Assembly: GCA_018907035.1 (NCBI GenBank)
Contig: JACCIC010000037.1
Span: 1,853,501 to 1,917,500, forward strand
DNA length: 64,000 nucleotides
Direction of reading: 5' to 3'
DNA from: Sycobia sp. Sy_11
Lineage: Eukaryota > Arthropoda > Insecta > Hymenoptera > Epichrysomallidae
Shown: piece by piece, positions 25,019 to 37,803 of the stretch
How the letters are laid out: each line of letters begins with the position of its first letter
Numbering within the stretch: position 1 is the stretch's first letter
Notes under the pieces: model-generated
Told to the model about the DNA's origin: nothing
Database searches by the model: none
Seen by the model: the letters and a program-made list of their open reading frames with translations, nothing else
Position numbers and translations under genes: made by a program

Positions 25019-27349
25019 TTGATTGATTCAATTTATTGAGCATTTTATATATAATTATATATAAATGTACAGAGAAAAGATTATATTGTGTAATGTGTAA
25101 TTCAACAATGTAAATGTATTAATAATAGAAAAAAAAATTAAAAATTAGTACGAGCATGAAATGAAACTATTACTTAAATGCGATAATTCAACGCCATAAA
25201 TGCTTCGAAGGGAATGTATAGTATAATAGATATTTCAATAAACACGACAAGTTTATAATAGTATAATAATAATGTAAACTAACTAAAAATGCGCTACGAT
25301 ATAAAAAGGAAATTAATTTTAGACTATTAATAGCTGGAAGAGACAGCTGAGACAACATGTGGCTGCTATATGTGCTTCGCTCGACCTCGCATCTTGGCAA
25401 ATTCGGCGCAAGTGTCGGCGTAGACTTTGCATTGAGATAGGAAGCTGTTGAGCGTGAAGGCAGCGGAAGATTTAAAAGTGCGCCGCTTACACGTTACAGA
25501 AACATTGAAAGAATGCATCGCAGATGGTACTAACATGGTATAAACTCGCGCTTTCTTCTAAAAATCAATTTTTGCCAATCTCTGTAATCACCCATTTTTG
25601 CAGTAAATTAAATGGTCTTTCGCAAGAAATACAGATAACAATAGATGAATCATGGATACAATGTGTCAAGTGTATTTCGTCCATTGTAACAAAAAGATAC
25701 ACAAAGAAAAGAATGGAAAAACAAAGTATAAAGTAGAAGTAGATAAGAATACGCATATTTAACTCGCCGAAAGGGGGTCGGAACGAGGCAAAGCAATTGG
25801 AATGACGCCACAGATCCAGCGAATGCATAAAGAGAGGAGGAGGAGGAGAGGCTCGCGTAATTGGCGTGTCACACGGGCCGATGTTTATGGTGTGCCGCTT
25901 CTGCGTATATGCAGCACTACGCTACTGACCGGATTTCGTGCGCAGACGCGACATGCTCGAAATTCGGAGCGTCGCGACGTTTTTTTGCCTGGTAAGCGTC
26001 GGTTCCAAAAAGACGATTCTTTCATTGCGAGAGGTCTTCTTTTTTTTCGTTAAAGCAATACCCGAGCTTTCGAAGATGACTGAACGGACAGGTCGGAATG
26101 TTTGAAAGCGCGTTGAGCAGACAAAGGTAGACAGAAAATTCGGGAGAATATATTGTATTGATATAGCTTACTTATGCAAAATAGTTCCATAAATACATTA
26201 CTATAACTTTACAGAATACATAACGTTTATTTTAGATAATGATAATTTTTACGCAGATTCCATGTACTAAAAGAAAGGGATTAAAAAAGGAGAAAGAATC
26301 GTATTACTGATGCAAATAGTTTGTAACGTGAATAAATAAAATTTAATTCGCATGCACTGATTTAAAAATCTATAATGCTTTTCCAATAGTTTCGATAAAA
26401 AATTTTTTTTTTAAATCTACCGTTGAAAGCTTTTTTCGTATCATGTTAAAAGATAATAAGCTTCAGCATTATGATAGAAATTAAAATTTTCCATAATTCA
26501 TATATTCTTAAAATTTTTATTCGTCTACAAAATTTCAATTTCTAAATGTAGTAAAATATAAAATCTACGGCACGTAGCAAAATGATTTCGAAATGAATAA
26601 TCGTATTTTAGAGTAGTTAAGAATAGATTCCAGATCTTCTTTGCGATACTGATTATTAAAGTACTTTTGAATACTTATATGTTCATAGCATTATCCACGC
26701 TTGTAATTAAATTTTCATTAAATCTATTCTCAAAACCCATGCTCTAGTAATTAAATTCCAACTTGAGTGCAAAGAGCTAGCATACTATATATATTATAGC
26801 ATTCTTTCATATGAAAAAAGGAGATTTAATTAAAAAGGAGCATTTGTTCGTCCTATCGTGCCTCGTAAAAGTGAAAGAAAAAAATCTGCTATTAAGTTAT
26901 TTTATGAATAAAAATAAAGAGGAGTCCGTAAAAAGGTTCAAAAGATATTCAAGTAACGTCAATTTTATTTTAATACAACACATGCGTATGCTTAAAAAAT
27001 TCAAAGAAAAATATGCACAAAAACCTCCAATGTCGGAATTTTCCATATATTATAATATTGTAAATTCAAATACAAACAATCTACATTCATATACACGAAC
27101 AGCAGCTTCTAACAACGTCAAAAAATAAGAAATCCACAAAATTGCGCTACCCAGCTGATGACTACCCCTAAATCCCGTCATCGCACACATATAAAATAGA
27201 AATGGAGCCCTTATTGTGAGCCCACATCCCCCTCCCACTGCAGCGCATTCTAAACGTCACTGATAGGCGTAATAAATTTATGCGTGAGCGCGCGGTAATC
27301 AAGAACTATAATGTCATATCGAAGTTTGCGGCGGCAGCCAAAGAGAAAG
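25019..27349. other. Largely AT-rich; one isolated open frame
   Basis: A 105-codon plus frame at 26811-27128 is Lys/Asn-rich and matches nothing I know. In 64 kb of sequence about one frame of this length is expected by chance at this stop-codon frequency, so I do not call it a gene. Confidence 0.5.
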
Positions 27350-27381
27350 AGATAGCGAGAGAGAGAGGAGAGAGAGATCGC
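27350..27381 (+). repeat. (GA)n tract
   Basis: Imperfect GA tract about 140 bases before the CT tract at 27521, so complementary to it. Confidence 0.9.
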
Positions 27382-27517
27382 TTGACGCGCACGGCAAGCA
27401 CATCAGCTCCTTTCCAAGCTGATGCGCGGTCTGGTATGGGCCGAAGGCAGGTCGCGAGCGGATGAAAGGGGAAGTCATTCGCCCGGTTCGAGCGCGCGTC
27501 GCTCGTCGGCTCACTCG

Positions 27518-27520
<3 letters not shown>

Positions 27521-27559
<39 letters not shown>
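27521..27559 (+). repeat. (CT)n microsatellite
   Basis: Pure CT tract, first of three within 400 bases (others at 27647 and 27818). Confidence 0.96.
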
Positions 27560-27563
<4 letters not shown>

Positions 27564-27645
27564 CTCTGTAAGAGAGGTATTTCCGGCACGACGGGCCATT
27601 ATCAACATTGCTCCGCTCGATCAGGCAGATCCCCCCCTCTGTCGG

Positions 27646-27646
<1 letters not shown>

Positions 27647-27680
<34 letters not shown>

Positions 27681-27682
27681 GC
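27647..27682 (+). repeat. (CT)n microsatellite
   Basis: CT tract with a TTC interruption near its end. Confidence 0.95.
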
Positions 27683-27816
27683 TCGAGATTGCCAAGGGCG
27701 GCGTGGCATAGCGCGTCGACTGCAGAGTCGAGCACGGGAGTTATAGAGAAGACGCAGAGACCGAAACTCCAAACCGCACGCCATGATCATCGATTCGTTC
27801 GAAGACTTCGAGGTCT

Positions 27817-27817
<1 letters not shown>

Positions 27818-27900
<83 letters not shown>
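27818..27900 (+). repeat. (CT)n(CTAT)n microsatellite
   Basis: About 35 CT units followed by three CTAT/TATC units. Confidence 0.97.
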
Positions 27901-27904
<4 letters not shown>

Positions 27905-28027
27905 TCCTTGTACAGAAGTATATAGAGCATCTGTGAAAAACGGAGATTGCAAATTAATTTGCTCGTTAATTAAGACCGGCTCTTGTGATTCGTCGAAATT
28001 CTCGCGGCAAATGGGAAACCACATGAT

Positions 28028-28064
28028 CGATGATGATGATGATGATGATGATGATAATAATAAT
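28028..28064 (+). repeat. (GAT)n(AAT)n trinucleotide
   Basis: About eight GAT units followed by a few AAT units. It gives an Asp/Asn run in one frame, which I take as an artefact. Confidence 0.95.
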
Positions 28065-28907
28065 TAAGACACGTCTTTAAATTAATTCTAATCCTAATGC
28101 CATAATAGACGTTTAAATAAATTGTCTCGATAAATACATCTATCGATCGTACATCTATTCATCTGCAGATTGCATAGGTATCTTCCACAATTGTGTATAT
28201 TGTAGTAAATTGACGTGTTTATACTGTCTGAGGTTAGTAAAAAAATTAGAAACTAATTCTATCACAATGAATTCAAATCCGTCTCAGCCGATGGACAAAA
28301 GCACCGCTGTAATACTTTACATGTACTTTGTTTACAAATACATCGTAGACCGCCGTCGCTGATTAGCACGAAAATAACAACATAAAAAATACCGATGCAA
28401 CAAGAAAAATCGACGGTGTAAATGATTACTTCACACGCAATTACTTTACTTAAAGTATATTTTTCTTATACGCAAATATAAATGCAAATATTTTTTTCGC
28501 TTCGATTTTTTTGCTCATGCAAATTTATACTTCCGTATTTCCAGCCATTTTTAATTATAACCCAATTTTTAAATATGTTATATATTTTGCTCATTGCTGA
28601 TTTAACTTAAGATAACAATGTAACAATATGTATACATAACACAATATTGTATATTATGTAGACACAGAATATATAACATATAAAATAATATTTATGGTCA
28701 TAATTTTATTATAAAATTTGCGGGTATTATTAGTTTAGTAATATATTTAATATACCATTGTACTAAAATTATATAATAATTATGCTTCGAAATTAAGCAA
28801 TCATATATCTATATCAAATATGAACTACTTTCCTATGATTTCAGTTGCTACAAATTCAACTTTCATGTGTGCATTATACTTTTGATTTGTCCACGCTGGG
28901 TATATTT

Positions 28908-28911
<4 letters not shown>

Positions 28912-28967
<56 letters not shown>
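28912..28967 (+). repeat. (GA)n microsatellite
   Basis: About 28 perfect GA units lying alone inside an AT-rich block, which is unusual for this window. Confidence 0.97.
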
Positions 28968-31900
28968 ATTCACGATCCTTAATATCTATATATTTCTTAA
29001 ATATATTTTATATTGCCTTGTTTCCAATTCAAATTATCTAATTTTTCAATCTACTCAAAACCAATTTTCTGTTTGGATTAAGTGTTATAATCAATAGAAC
29101 TTTCTTTGGTTTATCCATACGCTTATACTAATGCAATGGTAAATTACGTAAAATACGCTAATGAATGTGCACTAGTAAATTCAATTATTTAAATAGATAT
29201 ATGAAGGAAAGAGCTGTTTATGGTTGACATCATCACGGCTGGTCTGGAACTCCCGGATACTCCAGGTAGCTACAGAGATAAGTAGGGGATTAACCCCTAT
29301 TAAGGATAAATCTCTATTTATCCCCGGTAACTGCGCCGACTCCCCACGTGCGGGTGGTGTCATAAATAGCAGGTCAAAAAAGGTCAAAGACCCTGCGTCG
29401 ATTACCTCTGCCGTCCAGTACAGTCTTACACTTGTGTCTATTATCTTCCTATAAACTCCTATAAACATATTAATATAACTGACCCGCCTTCCGCCATTGT
29501 TCCACATTGTCCTAAGCAGATAATTAGCCGTGATTTAACTTCGTCCATACGCTTCGAATTGATTTATACAATATTGCCCAGTAGATGCGGGCCTAGAATT
29601 GTTGACCAATATCCAAATATATTTCTTCGGGAAGTAGGTTAAAGCTTACCGCAGCAAAGGGGTCCGCTCTTTCATCGATACTCTCGACTCGCAGCGCATC
29701 GGAAAAGCAAAACTCGCAAAGTCAAACAGAGAAATAAAATTTAGCCTGTGCATGCGCCCCTCCTCTCCAACACGCGTGCTGTAGGGTTGGTATAGGTATT
29801 ATATATCTGTATCGATCAGTCGCCGACCGCGAACTGGCGAGCCGGCACGGTGGAAACTATATGGACGCGCGCGAAGAGGATACAGTGGAAGAATGACAGA
29901 AAGAGCGAGAGAGAGACAAGGCGGAGGGGGAGGGAGAATCGTCCACTGGGGCGATGATAAGAGACTCAATTATCGAACTATCAGAGAGCAGCTCGTTCCG
30001 TTTGCATTTCCAATTATTTGCTCGGGAAACGGTCTGCCAATATCGGGTAACTCTCGATAACGTAGGCAGCGCCTCTTTAGTCTCTTTGTCTCCGTTCTGC
30101 CAGCCCCTCTCTCTCTTCCCTCCGCCCCGCAGTCTCACACGCGCACACATTCATGCCAACTCACGATTTCTGCCTCTCGCGTCTCTCTTTCTTCGCCTCT
30201 TTTTTTTGTTACCCAGGGGAAATTTCTCCCGCTCTTTTTCCCCATCTCGCTTTTACACCTCGTTCACTTACTTTGCGCCTTCGGCAACCGTCTCTTTTTC
30301 GCTGCCCCCGCCTCTGCATATACTCGCTCGCTCCTTTTTTCTGTCCTTCATTGTCTGTCGCTTCCGTTCTTTTATTTTTCAGACATCACCGAAGCCTAGT
30401 CGGCGCTAATGTGTACCGCGCCCGAACGTGCGCGAGGCGCGCTTTTTACGTTTGGTTCCATCGCACCTGTACGGGGATATATTATGTGGATATTCACAAT
30501 ATTTTTTGAAAATCGATTGGGTACGCGGGTGGTATGACTTTTTTGTTTTTCCACTCTTCTATCGAGTTTGTCGGGAAAGTTCAAGTAATTCACAGACACC
30601 GTCATATAGTGAAGGTTTAAAAAGTATATAGATATTCAGAAAAGTTTAATTTATTCAGCTATGAAATTTTACAAAGTTTAAATTAGCATATTTTCACTAA
30701 CGGTATCCATTCAACGATGTAACATTTGTCAGAAAATTTTAATGAATACATAAAAAGAAAAGTTTAATATGCCAACGTTGTTACTTTAATTAACTAATGG
30801 ATAAAAAAATATTAATATATTAGTTTAGAGTAATTAAGACTTTTCTTTTTTTATTTTATCAAAAATTTTCCCGTTAACTGAACTTTTTTCTAAACCGTCC
30901 TTAAGAACTTTCTTCTTTATGAAGCTTGAAACTCGAATTTCAATACGGGAACTCACATAGCCATGAGTATATACGGTAACAAAATCTTTTTTTTGTAAAA
31001 GTATTCAAATTTTGAAATCGAAAATTATGTATTAATTTTATTTCAACAATATGTAGAGTAATTGTTCGATAGGAACAATAAGGTAGAAATGAAAACGTTG
31101 TTACGGATTTAGGACACCATTTTTAACATATCCACCATCCGATAATCATGGTTCTTTTTTGTTCATTTTTGACACTTTAAATAAATTCGCCTATACTTGA
31201 TCTAATAAATAATTTTATTAGTATTGCTTTTATGAGTGCACGAAAAAAAACTTTTGTATTTTCACAGTGCCAAGTAGCACGAGAATGTATATGAGGCATT
31301 ACGCTCATAATCAATAAATAATACAATATGTTTGAACATCAAATTTTCTAATACGTTCATTACCTCTGGGCAAAAATATGTCAAATCAACAATATTCTTC
31401 TCTAGTCCCACTCAGTTAAATCTCGTTTATGGCACTGACATCTACCGGACATCTCGAACACTTTATCACAATTATTATTAACGATTCATTTGCAATAACG
31501 CTAAAATGCTGTTTTCTGCATAATCACGCAGCAATCCTGCCTAATAAATAATTCCGAACCACGTTACATCGGTCATTATTCATTCAGGATTTGCCGTTGT
31601 TTTACATATTCGTCGCTTACATATTAATCAGTCGCACGCGCGCGCGAGCCCAAGCGCACACGCACAAGCACACGCGTAAGTATTATGTATCTACGTATGT
31701 CTGTATGTATATAATCGAAAAAATATCACGAACTCGCCGGACAAATATAACGCGACCCCCATTATGTAATACATACAAATATATATACGCTGAAAAAGTA
31801 AGTTTTTCCCCTTTCGTCTCGATGACTTTCGTCCATCAAATTTACACGACATGCGTCGCACGTTCTCGATGAAAAACGTCGCCAGGCGGTGTCGACCGAT

Positions 31901-32454
31901 ATGACAGGTACATTATTATCAAAACGAGCCCTTTCGTTGTGTATAACGGACGACAGGCGCGGCAGCGCGCCCAGGTATTATGACACCTTTTCCAATAATA
32001 ATGGAACATCGGGTCATCGTTGCTATATACCCGACCCAATTACTGGATTATTATTACTAGTGCGCGCAGCAAGAGAAAGTACTGTATCTATATATATAGG
32101 GGGTACGAGTTTCCAATGACGAGACCGAAGTCCGCGGGACGGAAAAGGGGGTTCGCGATCGATAAAAAGGAGAGACGAAATACATTTATTTATGGTAAGT
32201 ATATATATATATACAAGGATTATTACGCAGTCGCGTGCAGCGTGTCCCCAAGCATGTGAACTCCTTGACAGAGTTTCTGGATATAAATTTATATTTGGCT
32301 AGTATAATAAAATTTATAGATCAGTGTTTCGTTAGGAGCTCGCCCGCCAATAGTAGAGCAATAAAATTTCGAGCCGATAGTAAATTCAATAATGTCCCAG
32401 AAAGTTATACAATGCAAATTTATCGCTCCTTCTCCCTCACTCCCTCTTCTCCCA
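28968..32454. other. Unique sequence, no gene seen
   Basis: Intermediate GC at 29220-29520 (hairpins listed separately), pyrimidine-rich GC block at 29660-30500, AT-rich from 30600 to 31600, and mixed after. A donor-like ATG/GTAAGT occurs on the plus strand at 32194/32195 without a convincing exon before it. Confidence 0.5.
29285..29323. repeat. Two small hairpins in tandem
   Basis: GGGG-ATTAA-CCCC (29285-29297) is followed by GGATAAAT-CTCT-ATTTATCC (29304-29323), a perfect 8-base-pair inverted repeat with a 4-base loop. Both arms contain GGATTA/GGATAA-type cores. The flanks (29224-29510) have intermediate GC and no microsatellite, unlike their surroundings. Confidence 0.8.
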
Positions 32455-32481
32455 CTCTCTCTCTCTCTTTCTCTGTCTCCG

Positions 32482-32518
<37 letters not shown>
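32455..32518 (+). repeat. (CT)n microsatellite
   Basis: Imperfect then pure CT tract. It is complementary to the GA tract at 32841-32945. Confidence 0.95.
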
Positions 32519-32523
<5 letters not shown>

Positions 32524-32647
32524 GCACGCATGCACACACACACAAATAATAATCACATGGAGGATCGTACTGTAGAACAGTTTTAATAAAGTTGAAACGT
32601 ATAATATATTTACTTTTCGCCCACGCTAGCGTAGCGCAAGGCACGTT

Positions 32648-32752
32648 CGTTGTTATTATTATTATTATTATTATTATTGTCGTTGTTGTGGTGGTGGTGG
32701 TTGTTATTATTATGGTGTTGGTTGTTGTTGTTGTTATTGTTATCATTATTAT
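32648..32752 (+). repeat. Mixed trinucleotide array
   Basis: About 105 bases of ATT, GTT and GTG triplets in blocks (TTATTA..., GTGGTGGTG, GTTGTTGTT). It encodes runs of Ile/Val in one frame and Thr on the other strand; both are repeat artefacts. Confidence 0.93.
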
Positions 32753-32840
32753 TTGTGATAATAATGAAAACAAATCAATAAGGAAAAAAATATTGTTTCA
32801 TCCTTGTCTTTCGTATGTATAAAAGTTCGTAAAGAGAATT

Positions 32841-32871
32841 GGAGAGAAAGAAAAAGAAAAAGAGGCAGAGA

Positions 32872-32920
<49 letters not shown>

Positions 32921-32945
32921 AGACGGAGACAGAGAAAGAGAGAGA
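32841..32945 (+). repeat. Purine-rich (GA)n tract
   Basis: About 100 bases of nearly all purines, with pure GA at 32880-32915. Confidence 0.95.
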
Positions 32946-33322
32946 AGTGCACAAAATCACAATCTTGGGCGAGCTCAATTTATAAAGATTACGCTGAGAG
33001 CGTTCGCACAGCGTCGCCACCGGCGTTTTTTATCGCGACGCGCAAGCACGCGATACCTATATATACATGGGATGCGAGGTGTCATTTTTAAATGTCGACG
33101 TCAAAAGCGCGTACGGATTGAAGGTCATAAATCCCGGGTGTGCGCGGGGGTGGGGGGGATAAAGAAGAATGACCGCGGGGCGGGCACTCTGTTAAAACCG
33201 CTTTGGCCGCAGTTATTGTAGTCGTTTTTCGCAACGAGCGGGCGCGCTCGTACAGACACACACACATACAATACACACAGCTTGCCGTCCGTATAACGTC
33301 AAGGACCACTCTTAATGCAATT

Positions 33323-33340
33323 TCTTTCTCCCTCTCTCCT

Positions 33341-33368
<28 letters not shown>
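33323..33368 (+). repeat. (CT)n microsatellite
   Basis: Imperfect CT tract with a pure core at 33341-33367. Confidence 0.95.
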
Positions 33369-33371
<3 letters not shown>

Positions 33372-33676
33372 TATTAATCTATATAGATCTAATGATCTTC
33401 ACCCGCTGAGCGGTGCTCGTGACCCCCACCCCTCCTTCATTGCACCCCACTTAACCATACCGAAATTGAGTATCCACGGTCGACGGCCTGCTCTCTAAAT
33501 CCCCCTTCCTCTCATTCTCGTCGAGAGCGTAAATCACGATTGGAATACCCGATTGCGCGAAAATCTGCCGACGATTATACTATGTACATGTATATATATA
33601 CAGCCACGAGAGACCAACGCAACGCGCTCTACCGTAATCGCGATTTTACATTTGTTGGCCGGGTCTGAGCGTAATT

Positions 33677-33720
33677 ATGAGAGAGAGAAAAAAAAGAGAG
33701 AGAGGGAGAGCCAGAGAGAT
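33677..33720 (+). repeat. (GA)n tract
   Basis: Imperfect GA tract with an A-rich interruption. Confidence 0.9.
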
Positions 33721-35020
33721 CTCGCACCGGGGTTAAAGCGCGCGAAGATTAATGCGATCGCGGACGGAGCGCGCTCGTGAGTTATTTATACACGTAACTC
33801 CGACGCGAATAATTTCGCCCGTAGGGCTAAATTTGAGTCGAGGAGGGGGAAGCCCTCTTATGGCCGAGCGACGAATTCTTCGCCGTATAGAACTGGACTG
33901 GAGGATAATAATTGCGGAAATTCAAACGTGCGCGAACACGAGTACGCAAGTTGTACGTAATACCTTTAAAATAGAATTCATTGGCTTTTTACTCTCAGTG
34001 CGTTGGGTTTAGGCAGAAAATTAAAATGACAATGTAGAAAGGCAGGATTATATGTAGAACTCTAACATGTATTCTGAACAACAGGACTTAAATAAAAATT
34101 TAATTAAATCTGCGAATTTTCGAATTTATTGTGTGTTGCTAGCTTATGAATTTAGGTTATTAAAAAAAAAAACAGCTTGGATTTATACAACCTAATTTAT
34201 AAAAATTTATTAACAATAAATAAACCATTAAGATTGCAAGCTTTATATTAAATTAGCAGTCTACTTAATTATTTCATTTATACAAATTTTTAAGACTATT
34301 ATAGTAGAAGTGTTTACTAAATATATAACTTTTTTCAGTGATTATCATTTTAAAAAAAGATTTTCATATACAAAAATTTTTCTCTCAATTTTACTCTGAC
34401 TTTAATTAAAACGACCATTTTTTTCTTTCAGTATTAATGAAATTCTTGTTGTGAGAGGTGAAAATTCATTTTCAAAAATAAATTTTTGTATATAATAAAA
34501 TATGACATTTAAGATTGATTGAATTTGTTTCCTCAAGGTCATCTAACAAAATAATGACTTCAAAAATACACATTTCATACATTTAATGAAATGCCGCTTT
34601 GTTAATAATTTTATTTTCAAAAGTTTGTGTTAAATTATTTATATTATAATATTTATTTATCATATCACTCGCAATTGTCTGCCCTAGAAAAAATCCAAGT
34701 ATATGATATATGATCCCGTCGATAGAATTCACCTGCCACCGCTCCGATAAATTTAATGGACGAGATAAACGTGGATAAAATCAGCGGCCACATCCTCGTG
34801 AGAGCGTGACCTGAACGCGTCGGTTGATTATGTATACATCGTCAAGCCTCGCCAAGATTTCGGGAATACCCGTGCCGACAACGGCAGACCGAAGCATTAT
34901 TACGACGCAGCATATCGAGGCGGATCGTACGCGCGGCGGCTCGGGACGCTCCATCGCATCACTGTCACGTTAGTGCTAGGGGGGGGGGGTAGAGGTGATT
35001 ATGAAAGGCGTTCTTTACCC

Positions 35021-35023
<3 letters not shown>

Positions 35024-35070
<47 letters not shown>
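35024..35070 (+). repeat. (TA)n microsatellite
   Basis: About 23 perfect TA units, 35 bases after an 11-G run (34979-34989). Confidence 0.97.
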
Positions 35071-35072
<2 letters not shown>

Positions 35073-35221
35073 GTTGGCATATCGCACCGACGGCGACCGC
35101 GCTGAGCCGCGCATTAATCATATATATACGGCTTTACTCTGGACGTGCGCGGGTGGTCGCAAGAGGCGCGAATTTACAGTATGCGAATATATATACGTGT
35201 ATGATCGCCCCACGCGTGCAA

Positions 35222-35260
35222 GAGAGGGAGAGAGAGAGAGAGAAGAGAGAGAGAGAGTAC
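35222..35260 (+). repeat. (GA)n tract
   Basis: GA tract with a single AA interruption. Confidence 0.93.
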
Positions 35261-36669
35261 AGTGAGAGAGCACACTTTGATTTCACGGCGAGCCAAGCAC
35301 GAAATTCGAATATTTCAAGGAGAGACGGGGTCGCGAGAAAAGGGAAGGATGGGAGGAGCGCGGCAGGCGGGTGTCGGAGGAGAGAAAAGGTCGCGGTGCG
35401 GATTTTCGCGGGGAGAGAATGATGGGGTAAAGCGCCGCGCTGAGCCGGGTGCGACGTATGCATATATAGCCGCGCAAGCTGAAAGGGGATGATATTTTTT
35501 TTTGCTCTTAGTTGAAAAGTCGAGCTTGACGCAAGCCAAGGATTTTATTTTTCTTCTTATTCGAGGAGAGAAGCGCAAGAAAAATAAAATTTTTCTCGTT
35601 TGTTATTTCATTGCTTCTTCTTAAACTGCATTTGTAGAGCTAGAAAAATTGATTCGGGACTTTTGCACCGTCGCGACGTATTTAATCCATTTCGCGTATA
35701 TCCTTTAGAAATTTACAACAGATTTTCGGCCTCGGAACTTAATCCCGATGGATTGGACAATAAACTGACACATTTTTTACTGTTATATTTCAGTTCCGAC
35801 AGTAGACAATACATAAGAATTATTAGCAAACTTTCCCCGTGAACTTCTGCACATAAATCGCGATTTCTTTGTATCCTAGGCGAGGAAGCAATAAATCCTG
35901 AAGAACCGCACTCGTCCATAACGAGAGGGAACAAGGTGGTGCGAAGAGATTGACTTTTAAGGACTTTCAAATAGGGATGAGGATGGCGCGAAAGACCTCG
36001 TAAGATCGTGTCGGCGGCGATGTTCACGGGTGACTCCACCGCATCGTGTCTACGTACCTACGCTCAGGCTGCTCAATTAATGCCGTGCACTGTATCTTTT
36101 CGCTCTCCGGAGCACTACTTACGATGCGCTTTGGGTGGTCTATAAAGTTTCGTCCGTTATTCCTATGGCCGAGCGATGCGCGAAAGAACTTCCGTATAAT
36201 GTGCTTCGCGTTCGAAAGTTACGGCATGAAATACGTCAAGGGAAGAGGCACGCGGACTCTCGAGGTTCTGGCCACCCTGTCGCTTTCCCCTCTCTTTCTT
36301 CTGGTGTATTAACGCTGATATATATAACGGGACGTGCACTGGCCTAGTCGTAAAAGTCAAACTTTTGGCCTGGGTGGAAAAAAGTTTATGCGTGCACAAG
36401 CTAGAAAAAGGGGGGGTATACGCACGGGAAATAATTTCTTCTCTTTTTGATGGATTATTTTACGATTGTCATAGAGTATTATTAAAGGCAGATTTTGCAC
36501 TTCTAACTAATTGTTTCCTTCAGCGCGTCATCAAATATAATGGCTTCAAGTTTCAATGACACATAGCCGAATAGAACACTACATTCTAATTTAGTTTTTC
36601 TTTCACAAAATTGAGATATTAGGCAGAAAATTTAACTTACGTATTAAATGATCTCAGTGCGTAAAGTGG

Positions 36670-36720
36670 ATTTTTTAAACTCACCTGTAACAAAAAGAGA
36701 AATAATCGGTTAAAGAGGTT
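36670..36720 (-). promoter_or_regulatory. Candidate recursive splice (ratchet) site
   Basis: Read on the minus strand, a branch-point-like TTTAAC (fits YTNAY) is followed about 24 nt later by a pyrimidine-rich run (TTATTTCTCTTTTTGTTA) ending in CAG. This is joined with no exon between to GTGAGTTT. The AG is at 36686-36685 and the GT at 36684-36683. Juxtaposed 3' and 5' splice sites of this form are the known signature of zero-length recursive-splicing exons in very long insect introns such as Drosophila Ubx. The site matches the one at 19538 in orientation and in the same eight downstream bases. It could instead be a chance match or an ordinary acceptor. That it is used is inference; the motif itself is directly visible. 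Confidence 0.5.
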
Positions 36721-36952
36721 TATTTTGAGGTTATATATATCCGATAATGTGAAAGAGAGTAAACTAATTTTTGTTCTTATATTTATTCATTAGAATTGCT
36801 AAAACTATAGCAATCAAATTTAACTTTTAATTTATACTTGTATATATAATAAGCAGTTGTATATTTCCATAGCAGGTTTCGATAATTACATGGTTACTGA
36901 ATTTCGTGCTTAGTTAATCTTAACCTGTTTCAAATAGTTAATGCAAACAAGA

Positions 36953-36953
36953 A

Positions 36954-36987
<34 letters not shown>

Positions 36988-36990
36988 AAA
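36953..36990 (+). repeat. (GA)n tract
   Basis: GA tract with AA interruptions inside AT-rich sequence, about 270 bases from the ratchet-like site. Confidence 0.93.
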
Positions 36991-37482
36991 ATGATTAAAT
37001 TTAAGAAGAATGCAGACTAAATATGGTATTTTCATAAAGGATATATTAGAAAACTTTGTGATAATTTTTAAAAGTGTAAACTGCACCCGTGAGCCGTAGA
37101 ATATAATATTGGGAATTCGCTCAATTATTCTTTGCGAATATTCAAAAAATTGGCCTTTCAGAACCTCCGCGATTATTTATGCTGGACGGATTATTCTAAT
37201 TTATTTCTTATCGACGCATTTAACGCAGCCTAGAAAGATAACACTCCTTTCTACTTCAACAGCACGACAGCTCACCGGCTCTTTCTCATTACGGGATAAT
37301 TAAAAAGCAAAACGTTATTTCTCAAATCTAGGTCAGCGAATGAAAGCGGTCGTGTATTATTAGTGTTTTGCGAACTCAAAATTATTATTAACACAAACAT
37401 TATTTTACAAAAACAAAGAAAAAATTTGTCTCTTTACATGGGCAATGATTTGTATATAATGCAATCTGCTACATAACAATGA

Positions 37483-37486
<4 letters not shown>

Positions 37487-37539
<53 letters not shown>
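37487..37539 (+). repeat. (TA)n microsatellite
   Basis: About 26 perfect TA units, one of the longest TA arrays here. Confidence 0.97.
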
Positions 37540-37540
<1 letters not shown>

Positions 37541-37774
37541 CTCTCCAATATACAACAATGAACTTTGTACAATGCACGTTACAGCATATAGTTATAATTT
37601 CCACACCGCTTATTTCAAAATTGTGCAATAATTTTTTACGCTTTGTAATTTATATCTCAGTGTTCTATGAGCAGAAAATGTTTTTCGATCGCATTGGCAA
37701 CGAATCAGTTAACAAAAAAAGATTCTCTCGGTGCGATACGCAATGAAAAAACAAGCCGCACTAATTAACTCCCT

Positions 37775-37803
37775 GTCTCTCTCTCTCTCTCTCTCTCTCC
37801 CTC
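37775..37803 (+). repeat. (CT)n tract
   Basis: Short CT tract at an AT-rich block edge. Confidence 0.93.

Larger units (their letters stand above)
33721..36669. other. GC-rich ends around an AT-rich block; no gene seen
   Basis: AT-rich unique sequence lies at 34010-34730. GC-rich sequence with TA and GA arrays occupies 34740-35480. The 108-codon minus frame at 35713-36039 matches no family I know. Confidence 0.5.

Noticed and set aside
26811..27128. 105-codon Lys/Asn-rich plus frame
   Set aside because: About one frame of this length is expected by chance in this much sequence; no family recognised and no splice context.
27783..28067. Open frame ending in an Asp/Asn run
   Set aside because: Made of translated CT and GAT repeats.
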